A DNA stretch of 64,000 bases, from assembly GCF_019977315.1 (NCBI RefSeq), contig NZ_AP024652.1:930001-994000 (forward strand), read 5' to 3'. Origin of the DNA: Arthrobacter sp. StoSoilB22 (lineage in GTDB: Bacteria > Actinomycetota > Actinomycetes > Actinomycetales > Micrococcaceae). Of the stretch, positions 16,644 to 26,934 are shown piece by piece. Position 1 is the first letter of the stretch, and every line of letters begins with the position of its first letter. The notes under the pieces are model-generated. The model saw only the letters and a program-made list of their open reading frames with translations. It was not told the origin of the DNA and searched no databases. A program made the position numbers and the translations under genes.

Positions 16644-19268
16644 CTAGGCGTTCGCGATCAATCCCAGCTCAGCTTTGGATGCCAACGCTGAGTGCTTCGG
16701 GAACACCCGGACGGTATAGCCGAAGGAGCCGGACCTGTTGATCACCAAGGACCCGCTGAACAGGTGGCGTCCGCCGCCGAGGTCTTCCACCGAGTCCAGT
16801 TCGGCAACCACAATGTCTTCGAGCTCGTCGGATTCCTCGGCTCGTCCGAAGGCTACTTCCACGGAGACGTCGTCGGGTGTCAGGTTGTTGAGAGCCACGT
16901 AGGCGTTGACTTGGAGCGCGTCGCCTACCTGGGGTTCTTCGGAGACGCCCACGGAGTCAACGTGTTCCACCACAACCTCGGGCCACGCGTTCCTTACCTT
17001 GGTGGTCCAGGATGCGAGCTCCTTGGCTTCCTTGAACGCTTCGGCAACTGCCCTGCGTCCGGATACAGCGGCCGGGCAGTAGAGGTTGTTGACGTAGTCG
17101 TGGAGCATGCGTTCTGCCGAGACTGCCGGGCCCAGGTTGGCCAGCGTGTGCTTGATCATTGACACCCAGTGGGTGGGCACGGTCTCAACGCTGGATTCCG
17201 AGGGTCCGGCCGCGCCGGCGGCTTGTGCCACCGTTGTGCCGTAGAACCGTGGCGCTACCTGGGTTTCCAGGAGTTCGTAGAGTGCCGATGCCTCAATGTC
17301 GTCCCGTTCCTCGGAGGAGGCGTTGTTGTTGGCTGTGGGGATTGCCCAGCCGTTTTCGCCGTCGTACATTTCGTCCCACCAGCCGTCCAGGACGGAGAGG
17401 TTGAGCGAGCCGTTGATGGCTGCTTTCATGCCGGAGGTGCCGCACGCTTCGAGCGGGCGGAGCGGGTTGTTGAGCCAGACGTCGCAGCCGGGGAACAGGG
17501 TCCTTGCCATGGCGATGTCATAGTTGGGCAGGAACACGATCCTGTGCCGCACCTGGGGGTCGTCGGTGAACTTGACCAGGTCCTGGATCATTTTCTTGCC
17601 GGCGTCGTCTGCGGGGTGGGACTTGCCTGCAATGACCAGCTGGATGGGGTGCTTGGGGTCCAGCAGGAGGGCTTTCAACCGTGCAGGATCGCGCAGCATG
17701 AGGGTGAGCCGTTTGTAGGTGGGCACACGGCGTGCGAATCCGATGGTCAGGACGTCGGGGTCCAGCACGGAGTCGGTCCAACCGAGTTCGGCATCGGCCG
17801 CGCCGCGCTTCTTCCAGGAGGCGCGGAGCCGGCGTCGGACGTCGTCGATGAGCTGGGCGCGGAGCTCCCGGCGGAGGGCCCAGACGTCTTCGTCGCTGAC
17901 GTTGTAGGCCAGGTCCCAGCGTCCCATGGCTTCGGCTTCGGCCCCGAATTGGGTCCGTGCAAGGGCGGAGATGCGGGGATCCACCCACGTGGGCACGTGG
18001 ACGCCGTTGGTGACGGAGGTGATGGGGATTTCGGAGTGGTCGAATCCCGGCCAGAGTCCGGCGAACATTTCGCGGGACACCACGCCGTGCAGCTTGGCCA
18101 CACCGTTTGCTCGTTGCGCCAGGCGCAGGCCCATTACGGCCATGTTGAACACCGAGGGGTTGCCGCCGTCGTAGTTTTCGCGTCCGAGTTCCAGGATGCG
18201 TTCGGTGGGCACGGCGGGTGCCAGCCCGGCTTCGAAGAAGTGCTTGATTTGCACGGTTTCGAAGCGGTCGATTCCGGCGGGTACGGGTGTGTGCGTGGTG
18301 AAGACGGTGGATGCCCGGCCGGCGGCGAGGGCTTCGTCCCAGCTGAGGGGGTGGTCGGTGTTGGACATGGCTTCCTGGATGCGTTCAATTCCCAGGAAGC
18401 CGGCGTGACCTTCGTTGGTGTGGAAGACCTCGGGCGCGGGTGTGCCGGTGATCTCCTGATAGACGCGCAGGGCTTTGACGCCGCCCATGCCCAGGAGAAG
18501 TTCCTGCTGGAGCCGGTGGTCGCCGCCGCCGCCGTACAGGCGGTCGGTGATGCCGCGCGCGGCTTCGTCGTTGGAGGGGACGTTGGAGTCCAGGAGCAGC
18601 AGAGGAACACGTCCGACGTCGGCACGCCAGACATGCGCGTGGAGTTCGCGTCCGTTGGGCAGCGGCAGGGAGATGTGGACTGGCTTTCCGGGGGCGCCGT
18701 CCTTGGCAGGGTGGCGAAGCAGCGTCAGGGGGAGTCCGTCGGGGTCCAGGACGGGGTAGGTTTCCTGCTGCCAGGCGTCCCGGGAGAGCGACTGCTTGAA
18801 GTAGCCGGCCTGATACAGAAGGCCTACGCCGATCAGCGGCACGCCGAGGTCCGAAGCAGCCTTGAGGTGGTCGCCGGCGAGGATTCCGAGACCTCCGGAG
18901 TACTGCGGAAGCACTTCGGTGATGCCGAACTCGGGGGAGAAGTACGCGATGCACGCCGGAGCGTCCTCGTTGAGGCCCTGGTACCAGCGGGGTTCGCTGA
19001 GGTAGCGGTCCAGATCGGCTGCGGCGTGCTGAACGCGTTCCACAACCTCTCCGTCGTTTGCCAGGTCCTGCAGTTGCTCGCGGCTGATGGACCCCAACAA
19101 GGCGATGGGGTCGTGCTGCGAGGCCTCCCAGAGAGCCGGGTTAAGGCTCGCGAAAAGTTCCCGAGTGGGCCGGTGCCAGGACCAGCGCAAATTGGTCGCC
19201 AGACGGGCCAAGGGCCTGATGGGCTCGGGGAGGACGGTACGGACTGTAAACCTTCGAATAGCCTTCAC
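16644..19268 (-). CDS. glgP: Alpha-glucan phosphorylase (GlgP, short actinobacterial type)
   Basis: 874 residues. Releases glucose-1-phosphate from alpha-1,4-glucans. An N-terminal DUF3417-like segment (RPLARLATNLRWSWHRPTRELF) leads into the GT35 domain: YFSPEFGITEVLPQYSGGLGILAGDHLK, FHTNEGHAGFLGIER, FTTHTPVPAGIDRF, and the PLP-lysine motif EACGTSGMKAAINGSLNLS. The C-terminal 100 residues form an added beta domain. The GTG at 19268 is chosen because it gives the family-standard start KAIRRFTV; the frame is open for 14 more codons. It is divergent from glgE. Confidence 0.94.
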   Translation of the reverse strand: MKAIRRFTVRTVLPEPIRPLARLATNLRWSWHRPTRELFASLNPALWEASQHDPIALLGSISREQLQDLANDGEVVERVQHAAADLDRYLSEPRWYQGLNEDAPACIAYFSPEFGITEVLPQYSGGLGILAGDHLKAASDLGVPLIGVGLLYQAGYFKQSLSRDAWQQETYPVLDPDGLPLTLLRHPAKDGAPGKPVHISLPLPNGRELHAHVWRADVGRVPLLLLDSNVPSNDEAARGITDRLYGGGGDHRLQQELLLGMGGVKALRVYQEITGTPAPEVFHTNEGHAGFLGIERIQEAMSNTDHPLSWDEALAAGRASTVFTTHTPVPAGIDRFETVQIKHFFEAGLAPAVPTERILELGRENYDGGNPSVFNMAVMGLRLAQRANGVAKLHGVVSREMFAGLWPGFDHSEIPITSVTNGVHVPTWVDPRISALARTQFGAEAEAMGRWDLAYNVSDEDVWALRRELRAQLIDDVRRRLRASWKKRGAADAELGWTDSVLDPDVLTIGFARRVPTYKRLTLMLRDPARLKALLLDPKHPIQLVIAGKSHPADDAGKKMIQDLVKFTDDPQVRHRIVFLPNYDIAMARTLFPGCDVWLNNPLRPLEACGTSGMKAAINGSLNLSVLDGWWDEMYDGENGWAIPTANNNASSEERDDIEASALYELLETQVAPRFYGTTVAQAAGAAGPSESSVETVPTHWVSMIKHTLANLGPAVSAERMLHDYVNNLYCPAAVSGRRAVAEAFKEAKELASWTTKVRNAWPEVVVEHVDSVGVSEEPQVGDALQVNAYVALNNLTPDDVSVEVAFGRAEESDELEDIVVAELDSVEDLGGGRHLFSGSLVINRSGSFGYTVRVFPKHSALASKAELGLIANA

Positions 19269-19399
19269 GAGCGCCACACTAACGGACTCGCATGGAAGCC
19301 GGAACTGCATTGGGTTTCTTTTAGGTAAAAGTCATCTTGCGTCGAGGAGAAAGGTCGTGTGCTTAGCATTCTGTGATTTTTCTCGCTAACGTCGTGGTT

Positions 19400-21478
19400 G
19401 TGACGAAAACCGCGCGAACCATCACCGCTCTGAAATCCAAGACGACTACGGACATCACCGAGGGACTTCGCTTCGGCCGGTTCCCCATCACGGCCGTGCA
19501 GCCGGTGGTTGAGGGTGGCCGTTTCCCGGCGAAGGCCTTGCCGGGCGAGGACCTCGTGGTTGGCGCCACGGTCTTCCGTGAAGGCCATGACCAGCTGGGC
19601 GTATCCGCTGTGCTGCTCGATCCCAAGGGCAAGGAGCGTCAGCGCGTCCGCCTGACCCCGGCCGAGGGCGAGCAATGGAAGGGCCTGGACCGCTGGGAGG
19701 GCTTGATCACGCCCGCCGGCACCGGCGCCTGGTCCTTCGTCATTGAGGCCTGGCATGACCGCTACGGCACCTGGCACCACAACGCTGAGGTCAAAGTGGG
19801 GGCCGGCATTGACGTTGAGTTGATGCTTGCCGAGGGCGCTGCCCTCCTCGCCGAAGCAGTGGACGACGCCGGACGCAGCGCTGCGGAGAAGCGCACCTTG
19901 CGTGCCGCTTCCGTTGTGCTCTCCGACACCACCAAGACTGCCGAGGAGCGCCTTGGCGCCGGCTTCAGCCCGGAGGTGCTGGCCGCCGTCGGACGCGTTC
20001 CGATCCGCGAACTGGTGACTGTTTCCGAGCGTTTCCCGCTGCAGGTGGAGCGCGACCTCGCGGGCCGCGGTTCCTGGTACGAGTTCTTCCCCCGCTCAGA
20101 GGGCGCTGTACTGGATCACTCCACCGGCGTGTGGACCTCAGGCAACTTCCGGACGGCAGCCAGAAGGCTCGACGCCGTGGCGGAGATGGGCTTCGACATC
20201 ATCTACCTGCCACCTATCCACCCGATCGGTTTTCAACACCGCAAGGGCCGCAACAACACGTTGACTCCGGGCCCGCAGGATCCCGGTTCGCCGTGGGCCA
20301 TTGGTTCCCGGGACGGTGGCCATGACGCCATCCACCCGGAACTGGGTACGTTTGAGGACTTTGACGCGTTCGTAGCGCGAGCCAACGAGCTCGGACTTGA
20401 GGTTGCGTTGGACCTCGCCCTGCAGGCAGCTCCGGACCACCCTTGGGTTGCGTCCAACCCGGAGTGGTTCACCACCCGAGTGGACGGTTCCATCGCTTAC
20501 GCAGAGAACCCGCCGAAAAAGTACCAGGACATTTATCCCCTGAACTTTGACAACGACCCGGCCGGCCTTTCCAAGGAGATCCTGCGGATTGTCCAGCTGT
20601 GGATCAGCCACGGCGTCAAGGTTTTCCGTGTGGACAATCCCCACACCAAGCCCGTCTGGTTCTGGGAATGGCTGATCGGCAAGATCAACAAGAAGAACCC
20701 CGAGGTTGTTTTCCTGGCCGAAGCCTTCACACGCCCGCCCATGATGCACGCTTTGGGCCGCGCGGGATTCCAGCAGTCCTACTCCTACTTCACGTGGCGG
20801 AACACCAAGACCGAGCTGGAGCAGTATTTCCACGAGGTCAGCCACGAGACCGCTGCCTTCTTCCGTCCCAACTTCTTTGTGAACACCCCGGACATTCTCA
20901 CCGAGTACCTGCAGTACGGTGGCCCGGCCGCGTTCCGCATCCGGGCGGTCTTGGCCGCTACGGCCAGCCCGCTGTGGGGCGTCTATGCGGGCTATGAGTT
21001 GTACGAGCACGTGGCCCGTCCGGGCGCGGAGGAGTACATCGATAACGAAAAGTACGAGTACAAGGCGCGGGATTGGGAAGGCGCTGCCGAGTCAGGGAGG
21101 ACCTTGGCGCCGTACATCACCAGGCTCAACACCATCCGCAAGGACCACGTGGCCTTGGGCGATCTGCAGAACCTGACACTTCACAGCAGCACCGACGACG
21201 CCACGATTGTCTACTCCAAGCACAAGACGCTGCCGGACGGCACCAAGGACACCTTGATCATTGTGGTCAACGTGGATCCTCACAGCACCCGCGAAAGCAC
21301 GGTGTCCTTGGACCTGGGGGCCCTGCAGTTGGATCCTTCGGACTTCAACGAGGACGGCCGGTTCCGGGTGGACGACTTGATCAGCGGTGAGAGCTGGGAG
21401 TGGGGCGAGCACAACTACGTCCGCCTGGATGCCCACGTTGAGCCGGCGCACATACTGAGCATCCGGAGGCAGCCTTAG
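19400..21478 (+). CDS. glgE: Alpha-1,4-glucan:maltose-1-phosphate maltosyltransferase
   Basis: Extends alpha-glucans with maltose units from maltose-1-phosphate. About 692 residues with an N-terminal DUF3416 domain (LRFGRFPITAVQPVVEGGRF) and a GH13_3 barrel: IYLPPIHPIG, nucleophile about D412 in VFRVDNPHTKPVWFWEW and acid about E441 in EVVFLAEAFTRP, 29 residues apart as in characterised GlgE. Three GTGs (19373, 19394, 19400) are candidate starts and none has a clear ribosome binding site; 19400 is a choice, not a proof. First gene of a glgE-treS-mak/glgB operon. Confidence 0.94.
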   Translation: MTKTARTITALKSKTTTDITEGLRFGRFPITAVQPVVEGGRFPAKALPGEDLVVGATVFREGHDQLGVSAVLLDPKGKERQRVRLTPAEGEQWKGLDRWEGLITPAGTGAWSFVIEAWHDRYGTWHHNAEVKVGAGIDVELMLAEGAALLAEAVDDAGRSAAEKRTLRAASVVLSDTTKTAEERLGAGFSPEVLAAVGRVPIRELVTVSERFPLQVERDLAGRGSWYEFFPRSEGAVLDHSTGVWTSGNFRTAARRLDAVAEMGFDIIYLPPIHPIGFQHRKGRNNTLTPGPQDPGSPWAIGSRDGGHDAIHPELGTFEDFDAFVARANELGLEVALDLALQAAPDHPWVASNPEWFTTRVDGSIAYAENPPKKYQDIYPLNFDNDPAGLSKEILRIVQLWISHGVKVFRVDNPHTKPVWFWEWLIGKINKKNPEVVFLAEAFTRPPMMHALGRAGFQQSYSYFTWRNTKTELEQYFHEVSHETAAFFRPNFFVNTPDILTEYLQYGGPAAFRIRAVLAATASPLWGVYAGYELYEHVARPGAEEYIDNEKYEYKARDWEGAAESGRTLAPYITRLNTIRKDHVALGDLQNLTLHSSTDDATIVYSKHKTLPDGTKDTLIIVVNVDPHSTRESTVSLDLGALQLDPSDFNEDGRFRVDDLISGESWEWGEHNYVRLDAHVEPAHILSIRRQP

Positions 21479-23274
21479 TGAGTTTTTCTCCGCAGAACCC
21501 CAGCCAGTACTTCACGCCGAAGAACACCTTCGAGTTGAACGCCCCAGGTCTCCAGCACGATCCGCACTGGTACCGCAAGGCAGTCTTCTATGAGGTACTG
21601 GTGCGGGCTTTTGCGGACGCCAACGGGGATGGGTCCGGCGACTTCCACGGCCTGATCGAGAAACTGGATTACCTCCAGTGGCTGGGTGTTGACTGCCTGT
21701 GGTTGCCGCCGTTCTTCCATTCCCCGTTGCGCGATGGCGGTTACGACATTGCGGACTACACGTCCGTGCTGGACGAGTTCGGCACCATCAGCGACTTCAA
21801 AAGATTGGTTGCCGAGGCCCACGCCCGTGGGGTCCGTGTGATCATCGACCTCCCGTTGAACCACACCTCGGACCAGCATCCCTGGTTCCAGGAATCGCGT
21901 AAGGACCCAACGGGTCCCTACGGCGATTTCTACGTGTGGAGCGATACTGACGAGAAGTACCAGGACGCGCGCATCATCTTCGTTGACACAGAAGAGTCCA
22001 ACTGGACGTTCGATCCCATCCGCCGGCAGTTCTTCTGGCACCGCTTCTTCAGCCACCAGCCGGACCTGAACTTCGAGAACCCCAAGGTGATTGAGGCGCT
22101 CTATGACGTAGTCCGCTTCTGGCTGGACCAGGGCATCGATGGCTTCCGTGCTGACGCCATCCCTTATCTGTTCGAAGAAGACGGAACCAACTGCGAGAAC
22201 CTGCCTGCCACGCACACCTTCCTGCAGGACCTCCGCCGGATGGTGGACTCGAACTACCCCGGCCGGGTCATCATTGCCGAGGCGAACCAGCCCCCGCATG
22301 AGGTGGTGGAGTACTTTGGCACGGAGGAAGCCCCCGAATGCCACATGGCCTTCCACTTCCCCATCATGCCCAGGCTCTACTACGCCTTGCGGGACCAGAA
22401 GGCCGCTCCCATCATTGAGACACTGCGGAACACCCCGGAGATACCCAAGGGCGCGCAGTGGGGGACTTTCCTGAGGAACCACGACGAACTGACGTTGGAG
22501 ATGGTGCCAGCAGAAGAGCGCGCCGCCATGCTCGGATGGTACGCCCCGGATCCGCGGATGCGGGCCAACATTGGTATTCGACGACGCTTGGCGCCGTTGC
22601 TGGACAACTCCCGTTCCGAGATTGAGCTGATCAACGCGCTGCTGCTGTCCTTGCCGGGCAGTCCTTTCCTCTATTACGGGGATGAGATCGGCATGGGGGA
22701 CAACATTTGGCTCGATGACCGTGATGCCGTCCGAACTCCGATGCAGTGGAACCCTGATCGGAACGCAGGTTTTTCCGGTGCTGATCCAGGCCAGCTGTAC
22801 CTGCCGGTCATCCAATCGCTGGTGTACAACTACAGCATGGCCAACGTTGAGGCCGAGGCCGCGCACTCAGGTTCGCTGCTGCGCTGGACCCGCCAGATCC
22901 TGAGCGTCCGGAAGAACCATCCGGTGTTTGGTCTGGGCGGTTTCCGGCATATCGAGGCGGATCATGAAGTGGTGCTCGCCTATGTTCGCGAGTTGCCGGC
23001 GGGTAACCCCGAGGGGGAGGACGCCGAAACCATTTTGTGCGTCTTCAACCTCTCCCAGCACCCTGTAGCGGCAACGCTGGACATTCCCGAGTTCGCGGGC
23101 AGGGGCCTGCGCGACATTTTCGGCGGCCAGCCCTTCCCGGCGGTCGGAGACAACGGTCATCTGACCGTGATGTTGGGCAGCCACAGCTTCTATTGGCTGC
23201 GGGTTCGCTCGGCATTTTCCAATCCCTCGTCGCCTTTTACCCAGGCGATTCCCGTGGTGACCTCCAAAGGATGA
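21478..23274 (+). CDS. treS: Trehalose synthase / maltose alpha-D-glucosyltransferase
   Basis: Isomerises trehalose and maltose, feeding maltose to maltokinase. 598 residues, GH13_16: FYEVLVRAFADANGDGSGD, DLPLNHTSDQHPWFQ, nucleophile about D226 in DGFRADAIPYLFEEDGTN, acid near residue 267 in IIAEANQPP, and FLRNHDELTLEM. The GTG shares a base with the glgE stop, so the genes are tightly coupled. The next gene begins one base after its stop. Confidence 0.94.
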   Translation: MSFSPQNPSQYFTPKNTFELNAPGLQHDPHWYRKAVFYEVLVRAFADANGDGSGDFHGLIEKLDYLQWLGVDCLWLPPFFHSPLRDGGYDIADYTSVLDEFGTISDFKRLVAEAHARGVRVIIDLPLNHTSDQHPWFQESRKDPTGPYGDFYVWSDTDEKYQDARIIFVDTEESNWTFDPIRRQFFWHRFFSHQPDLNFENPKVIEALYDVVRFWLDQGIDGFRADAIPYLFEEDGTNCENLPATHTFLQDLRRMVDSNYPGRVIIAEANQPPHEVVEYFGTEEAPECHMAFHFPIMPRLYYALRDQKAAPIIETLRNTPEIPKGAQWGTFLRNHDELTLEMVPAEERAAMLGWYAPDPRMRANIGIRRRLAPLLDNSRSEIELINALLLSLPGSPFLYYGDEIGMGDNIWLDDRDAVRTPMQWNPDRNAGFSGADPGQLYLPVIQSLVYNYSMANVEAEAAHSGSLLRWTRQILSVRKNHPVFGLGGFRHIEADHEVVLAYVRELPAGNPEGEDAETILCVFNLSQHPVAATLDIPEFAGRGLRDIFGGQPFPAVGDNGHLTVMLGSHSFYWLRVRSAFSNPSSPFTQAIPVVTSKG

Positions 23275-23275
23275 G

Positions 23276-26200
23276 ATGAACGAGGAACACTTGAGCCCCT
23301 CCATTGAAGGACTTCTCCGGACCTGGCTGCCAGGCAAGCGCTGGTTCCCGGTCAAGAGCCCCGACTTTGCGCTGGAGCAGGTGGGCGGCTTCAGCCTCCC
23401 CCATGCAAGCGGCGACGCACAGCTGGAAGTTGTGCTGTTGGCGGTAACCCACCGAACGGCCGACGGCGGTTCGCGGACTGACGTTGTTCAGGTTCCGTTG
23501 AGCTACCGGAGCCAGCCGCTATCCGATGCGCCAACAGCTTTGCTGGGCGAGGTGACGGATCCAGAACTAGGCCTGAGGCTCGTTTACGATGCCGTCTACG
23601 ATTCCGACTTCGTCACAGCATGGCTGGAACTCATGCGCAGTGAAGGAACAGTGGGCGGTGCCCAAGGACACCTAACCACTGGCCGTGTAGCGCTCCCGAA
23701 AGACCCAACGTCAGTGCGTGTCCTCTCGGGTGAGCAATCCAACACGTCAGTCATCATTGACGACGGCGATTCGGCGGCGATCATCAAAATCTTCCGTGTG
23801 CTTGCCGACGGCAAGAATCCTGAAGTGGAGCTTGGCGCTGCCCTGACCGCGGCTGGCACCACGGAGGTTCCCGCGACGCTTGGCTGGATTACCGGCTCGT
23901 GGAATGGTCCGGCGTCGAACGGTTCAACAGTGGCCACCGGTGAGCTGACCGTTGCCCACGAGTTTCTCCTCGGCGGCCGGGACGCTTGGCGCCTGGCGGT
24001 GGAGGCAGCCGCGGCCGGTAAGGATTTCACCGCAGAAGCCCGCGGGCTGGGCGCTGCTACTGCCACGGTTCATGCCAGGCTCGCTGAAACATTCGGAACC
24101 CAGGACGGGCAGGAACAGGGCCCGGACATCATCGCCTCAGTAGTCCGGCGCGTCCGCGGCTCGTGGGCGGAAGCCTCGTCCGCCGTCGGGCCCCATGACC
24201 AACAACTCGATGAGTTGCTGGCGGCTCTGGATCCCCGCGACGTTGGCCAGTTGCAGCGCGTCCACGGCGACCTCCACCTGGGCCAGATTCTGTTGGTTCC
24301 CGGCACTGAGGGGCAGCCAGGGCGGTGGGCCATCCTTGACTTCGAGGGCGAGCCGCTCCGGACCATTGATGAGCGCAATACTCCCGATCTTCCTTTGCGG
24401 GATGTCACCGGGATGCTGCGCTCGTTCGACTACGCAGCCGGGGCCGCCACGCTCGAAAACATCGACGTCAAAGTGCCTGAAGCCTGGGTGGATGACTGCG
24501 CTGCCGCGTTCCTTGAGGGGTATAGCGAGGTCACCCCGGGAACTATTGACCGCCGCTCGCCGCTCTTTGTGGCATTGTGGCTGGACAAGGCCTTATACGA
24601 GGTTGTTTACGAGTTGCGGAACCGGCCCGACTGGTTGTCGATCCCCGTGAATGCATCCCGACGAATCCTCGAAAACACTAGCCGCGGCAAGCATGCGGCA
24701 GCTACAGCGGAAGGTAATGACATGACTGGCTCTGCACGCACCGAACGGCCGCGAGTTCCCCTGCACGTGGACTCCGAGACCTTGGAACGCGTGGCGGCCG
24801 CCGCCTACCATGCACCCCACTCAGTGCTGGGCGCACACTTGGACGATCACGGCCACGTCACTATCCGCACCGTGAAGCACCTCGCGAAGTCCGTGGTTGT
24901 AGTGACCGAAGCCGGCCGCACCGACATGACCCACGAGGCCCACGGCGTCTGGACTGCTGTTCTGGAACCGCTGCAGGCCGGCCACGTGCCTGACTACCGT
25001 TTGGAAGTGGTGTACGACGTCGAACCCGTCACCATCGATGACCCGTACCACTACCTGCCTACCGTGGGTGAGGTGGACCTGCACCTGATCGGCGAAGGCC
25101 GCCACGAACGCCTTTGGGATGTTCTGGGTGCGCACGTTCAGCATTACCGCTCCGCGCTGGGCGAGGTAGACGGTGTTTCCTTCGCCGTCTGGGCCCCCAA
25201 CGCCCAGGCCGTACGTGTGAAGGGCGACTTCAACGCGTGGGATGGCCGTTCCCACGGAATGCGTTCACTGGGGTCCTCCGGTGTGTGGGAACTGTTCATC
25301 CCGGGTGTTGTAGCAGGGGCGTGCTACAAATACGAGATCCTGACCAAGTCGGGACACTGGATTGAAAAGGCCGATCCGCTGGCTTTCGGCACCGAGGTTC
25401 CGCCACTGACGGCCTCACGTGTTGTGGACGCCAGCTACCGGTTCAAGGATGCGGAATGGATGAGCGCGCGTGCTGCGAAAGACCCGCACAACTCGCCCAT
25501 GAGCGTCTACGAAGTCCACCTGGGATCCTGGCGGCTGGGCCTTGGCTACAAGGAACTCGCCAAGGAACTCGTGGACTACGTGAAGTGGCTCGGCTTCTCC
25601 CACGTTGAGTTCATGCCGGTGGCGGAGCACCCCTTCGGCGGTTCGTGGGGCTACCAAGTGACGTCCTACTTCGCGCCGACCTCACGGTTCGGACACCCGG
25701 ACGAGTTCCGGTTCCTGGTGGATTCGCTTCACCAGGCCGGCATCGGCGTCCTCCTTGACTGGGTACCTGCCCACTTCCCCAAGGACTCCTGGGCGCTGGC
25801 ACAGTTCGACGGCCAGCCACTGTACGAGCACTCGGACCCTGCCTTGGGCGAACACCCGGACTGGGGAACGCTGATCTTCGACTTTGGGCGCAGCGAGGTC
25901 AGGAACTTCCTGGTGTCCAACGCGCTGTATTGGCTGGAAGAATTCCACATTGATGGCCTGCGTGTAGATGCTGTTGCCTCGATGATCTACCTGGACTATT
26001 CCCGCGAAGAAGGGCAGTGGAAGCCCAACAAGTTCGGCGGGCGTGAGAACCTCGAAGCCATTTCCTTCATGCAGGAAGTTAACGCCACCGTTTACAAGTC
26101 CCACCCGGGCGCCATCATCATTGCCGAGGAATCCACCGCATTCCCCGGTGTTACGGCTCCCACCAACCACGGCGGACTCGGGTTCGGGCTCAAATGGAAC

Positions 26201-26932
26201 ATGGGCTGGATGCATGATTCGCTCAAGTACATTTCCGAAGACCCCATCAACCGCAAATGGCACCACGGCACCATCACGTTCTCCTTGGTCTATGCCTTCA
26301 CTGAGAACTTCCTGCTGCCCATCAGCCACGACGAAGTAGTTCACGGCAAAGGCTCCATGCTGCGCAAGATGCCGGGCGACCGGTGGCAGCAACTGGCAAA
26401 CCTGCGCGCCTTCTTCGCGTACCAGTGGGCGCATCCGGGCAAGCAGCTCATCTTCATGGGCACAGAGTTCGGCCAGGAAGCCGAATGGTCCGAACAGTAC
26501 GGACTGGATTGGTTCCTCGCCGACATTCCCGCGCACCGCGGGCTGCAGCTCCTGATCAAGGATCTGAACGAGCTCTATACCGCAACGCCGGCCCTTTACC
26601 AGCGGGACAACGAGGCCGGCGGTTTCCAATGGATCAACGGCGGGGATGCTGATCACAACGTCCTCACGTTCATCCGCTGGGACCACGATGGCAAACCGCT
26701 GGTGTGCGCAGTGAACTTCTCCGGCGGTCCGCACAAGGATTACATCTTGGGCGTACCTGCAGCAGGGGAGTGGACGGAAGTCCTCAACACGGACGCTGAG
26801 ACATACGGCGGCTCGGGGGTTGTCAACGCAGGATCACTGACGGCGTCTACTCCGGGAACTGATGGACAACCTGCGGCGCTGACTGTAACGCTTCCTCCGC
26901 TGGGCGCCTCATGGTTCACGCCGGCTGGCTGA
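23276..26932 (+). CDS. glgB: Fused maltokinase - 1,4-alpha-glucan branching enzyme
   Basis: A single open frame of 1218 residues. Residues 1 to about 470 are a maltokinase (maltose + ATP to maltose-1-phosphate): an N-terminal cap, a kinase lobe with VLSGEQSNTSVIIDDG, the catalytic VHGDLHLGQIL at about 330, and ILDFEGEP at about 356. From about 490 it is GlgB: an N-terminal domain starting YHAPHSVLGAHLDD, a CBM48 (FAVWAPNAQAVRVKGDFNAW), then a GH13_9 barrel with nucleophile about D898 in DGLRVDAV, E951 in IIAEEST and LPISHDEVVHGKGSM. No stop separates the two. An internal ATG at 24722 (M483) has GGAAGG 7 bp upstream, so a separate GlgB could also be made. Confidence 0.92.
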   Translation: MNEEHLSPSIEGLLRTWLPGKRWFPVKSPDFALEQVGGFSLPHASGDAQLEVVLLAVTHRTADGGSRTDVVQVPLSYRSQPLSDAPTALLGEVTDPELGLRLVYDAVYDSDFVTAWLELMRSEGTVGGAQGHLTTGRVALPKDPTSVRVLSGEQSNTSVIIDDGDSAAIIKIFRVLADGKNPEVELGAALTAAGTTEVPATLGWITGSWNGPASNGSTVATGELTVAHEFLLGGRDAWRLAVEAAAAGKDFTAEARGLGAATATVHARLAETFGTQDGQEQGPDIIASVVRRVRGSWAEASSAVGPHDQQLDELLAALDPRDVGQLQRVHGDLHLGQILLVPGTEGQPGRWAILDFEGEPLRTIDERNTPDLPLRDVTGMLRSFDYAAGAATLENIDVKVPEAWVDDCAAAFLEGYSEVTPGTIDRRSPLFVALWLDKALYEVVYELRNRPDWLSIPVNASRRILENTSRGKHAAATAEGNDMTGSARTERPRVPLHVDSETLERVAAAAYHAPHSVLGAHLDDHGHVTIRTVKHLAKSVVVVTEAGRTDMTHEAHGVWTAVLEPLQAGHVPDYRLEVVYDVEPVTIDDPYHYLPTVGEVDLHLIGEGRHERLWDVLGAHVQHYRSALGEVDGVSFAVWAPNAQAVRVKGDFNAWDGRSHGMRSLGSSGVWELFIPGVVAGACYKYEILTKSGHWIEKADPLAFGTEVPPLTASRVVDASYRFKDAEWMSARAAKDPHNSPMSVYEVHLGSWRLGLGYKELAKELVDYVKWLGFSHVEFMPVAEHPFGGSWGYQVTSYFAPTSRFGHPDEFRFLVDSLHQAGIGVLLDWVPAHFPKDSWALAQFDGQPLYEHSDPALGEHPDWGTLIFDFGRSEVRNFLVSNALYWLEEFHIDGLRVDAVASMIYLDYSREEGQWKPNKFGGRENLEAISFMQEVNATVYKSHPGAIIIAEESTAFPGVTAPTNHGGLGFGLKWNMGWMHDSLKYISEDPINRKWHHGTITFSLVYAFTENFLLPISHDEVVHGKGSMLRKMPGDRWQQLANLRAFFAYQWAHPGKQLIFMGTEFGQEAEWSEQYGLDWFLADIPAHRGLQLLIKDLNELYTATPALYQRDNEAGGFQWINGGDADHNVLTFIRWDHDGKPLVCAVNFSGGPHKDYILGVPAAGEWTEVLNTDAETYGGSGVVNAGSLTASTPGTDGQPAALTVTLPPLGASWFTPAG

Positions 26933-26934
26933 TC

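Noticed and set aside
17169..19328. Long open frame of 719 codons on the plus strand opposite glgP
   Set aside because: It is the antisense shadow of glgP, whose own frame has all phosphorylase motifs. The plus-strand product has no recognisable domain.
25682..26734. 350-codon minus-strand frame opposite glgB
   Set aside because: Shadow of GlgB, which carries intact GH13 motifs.
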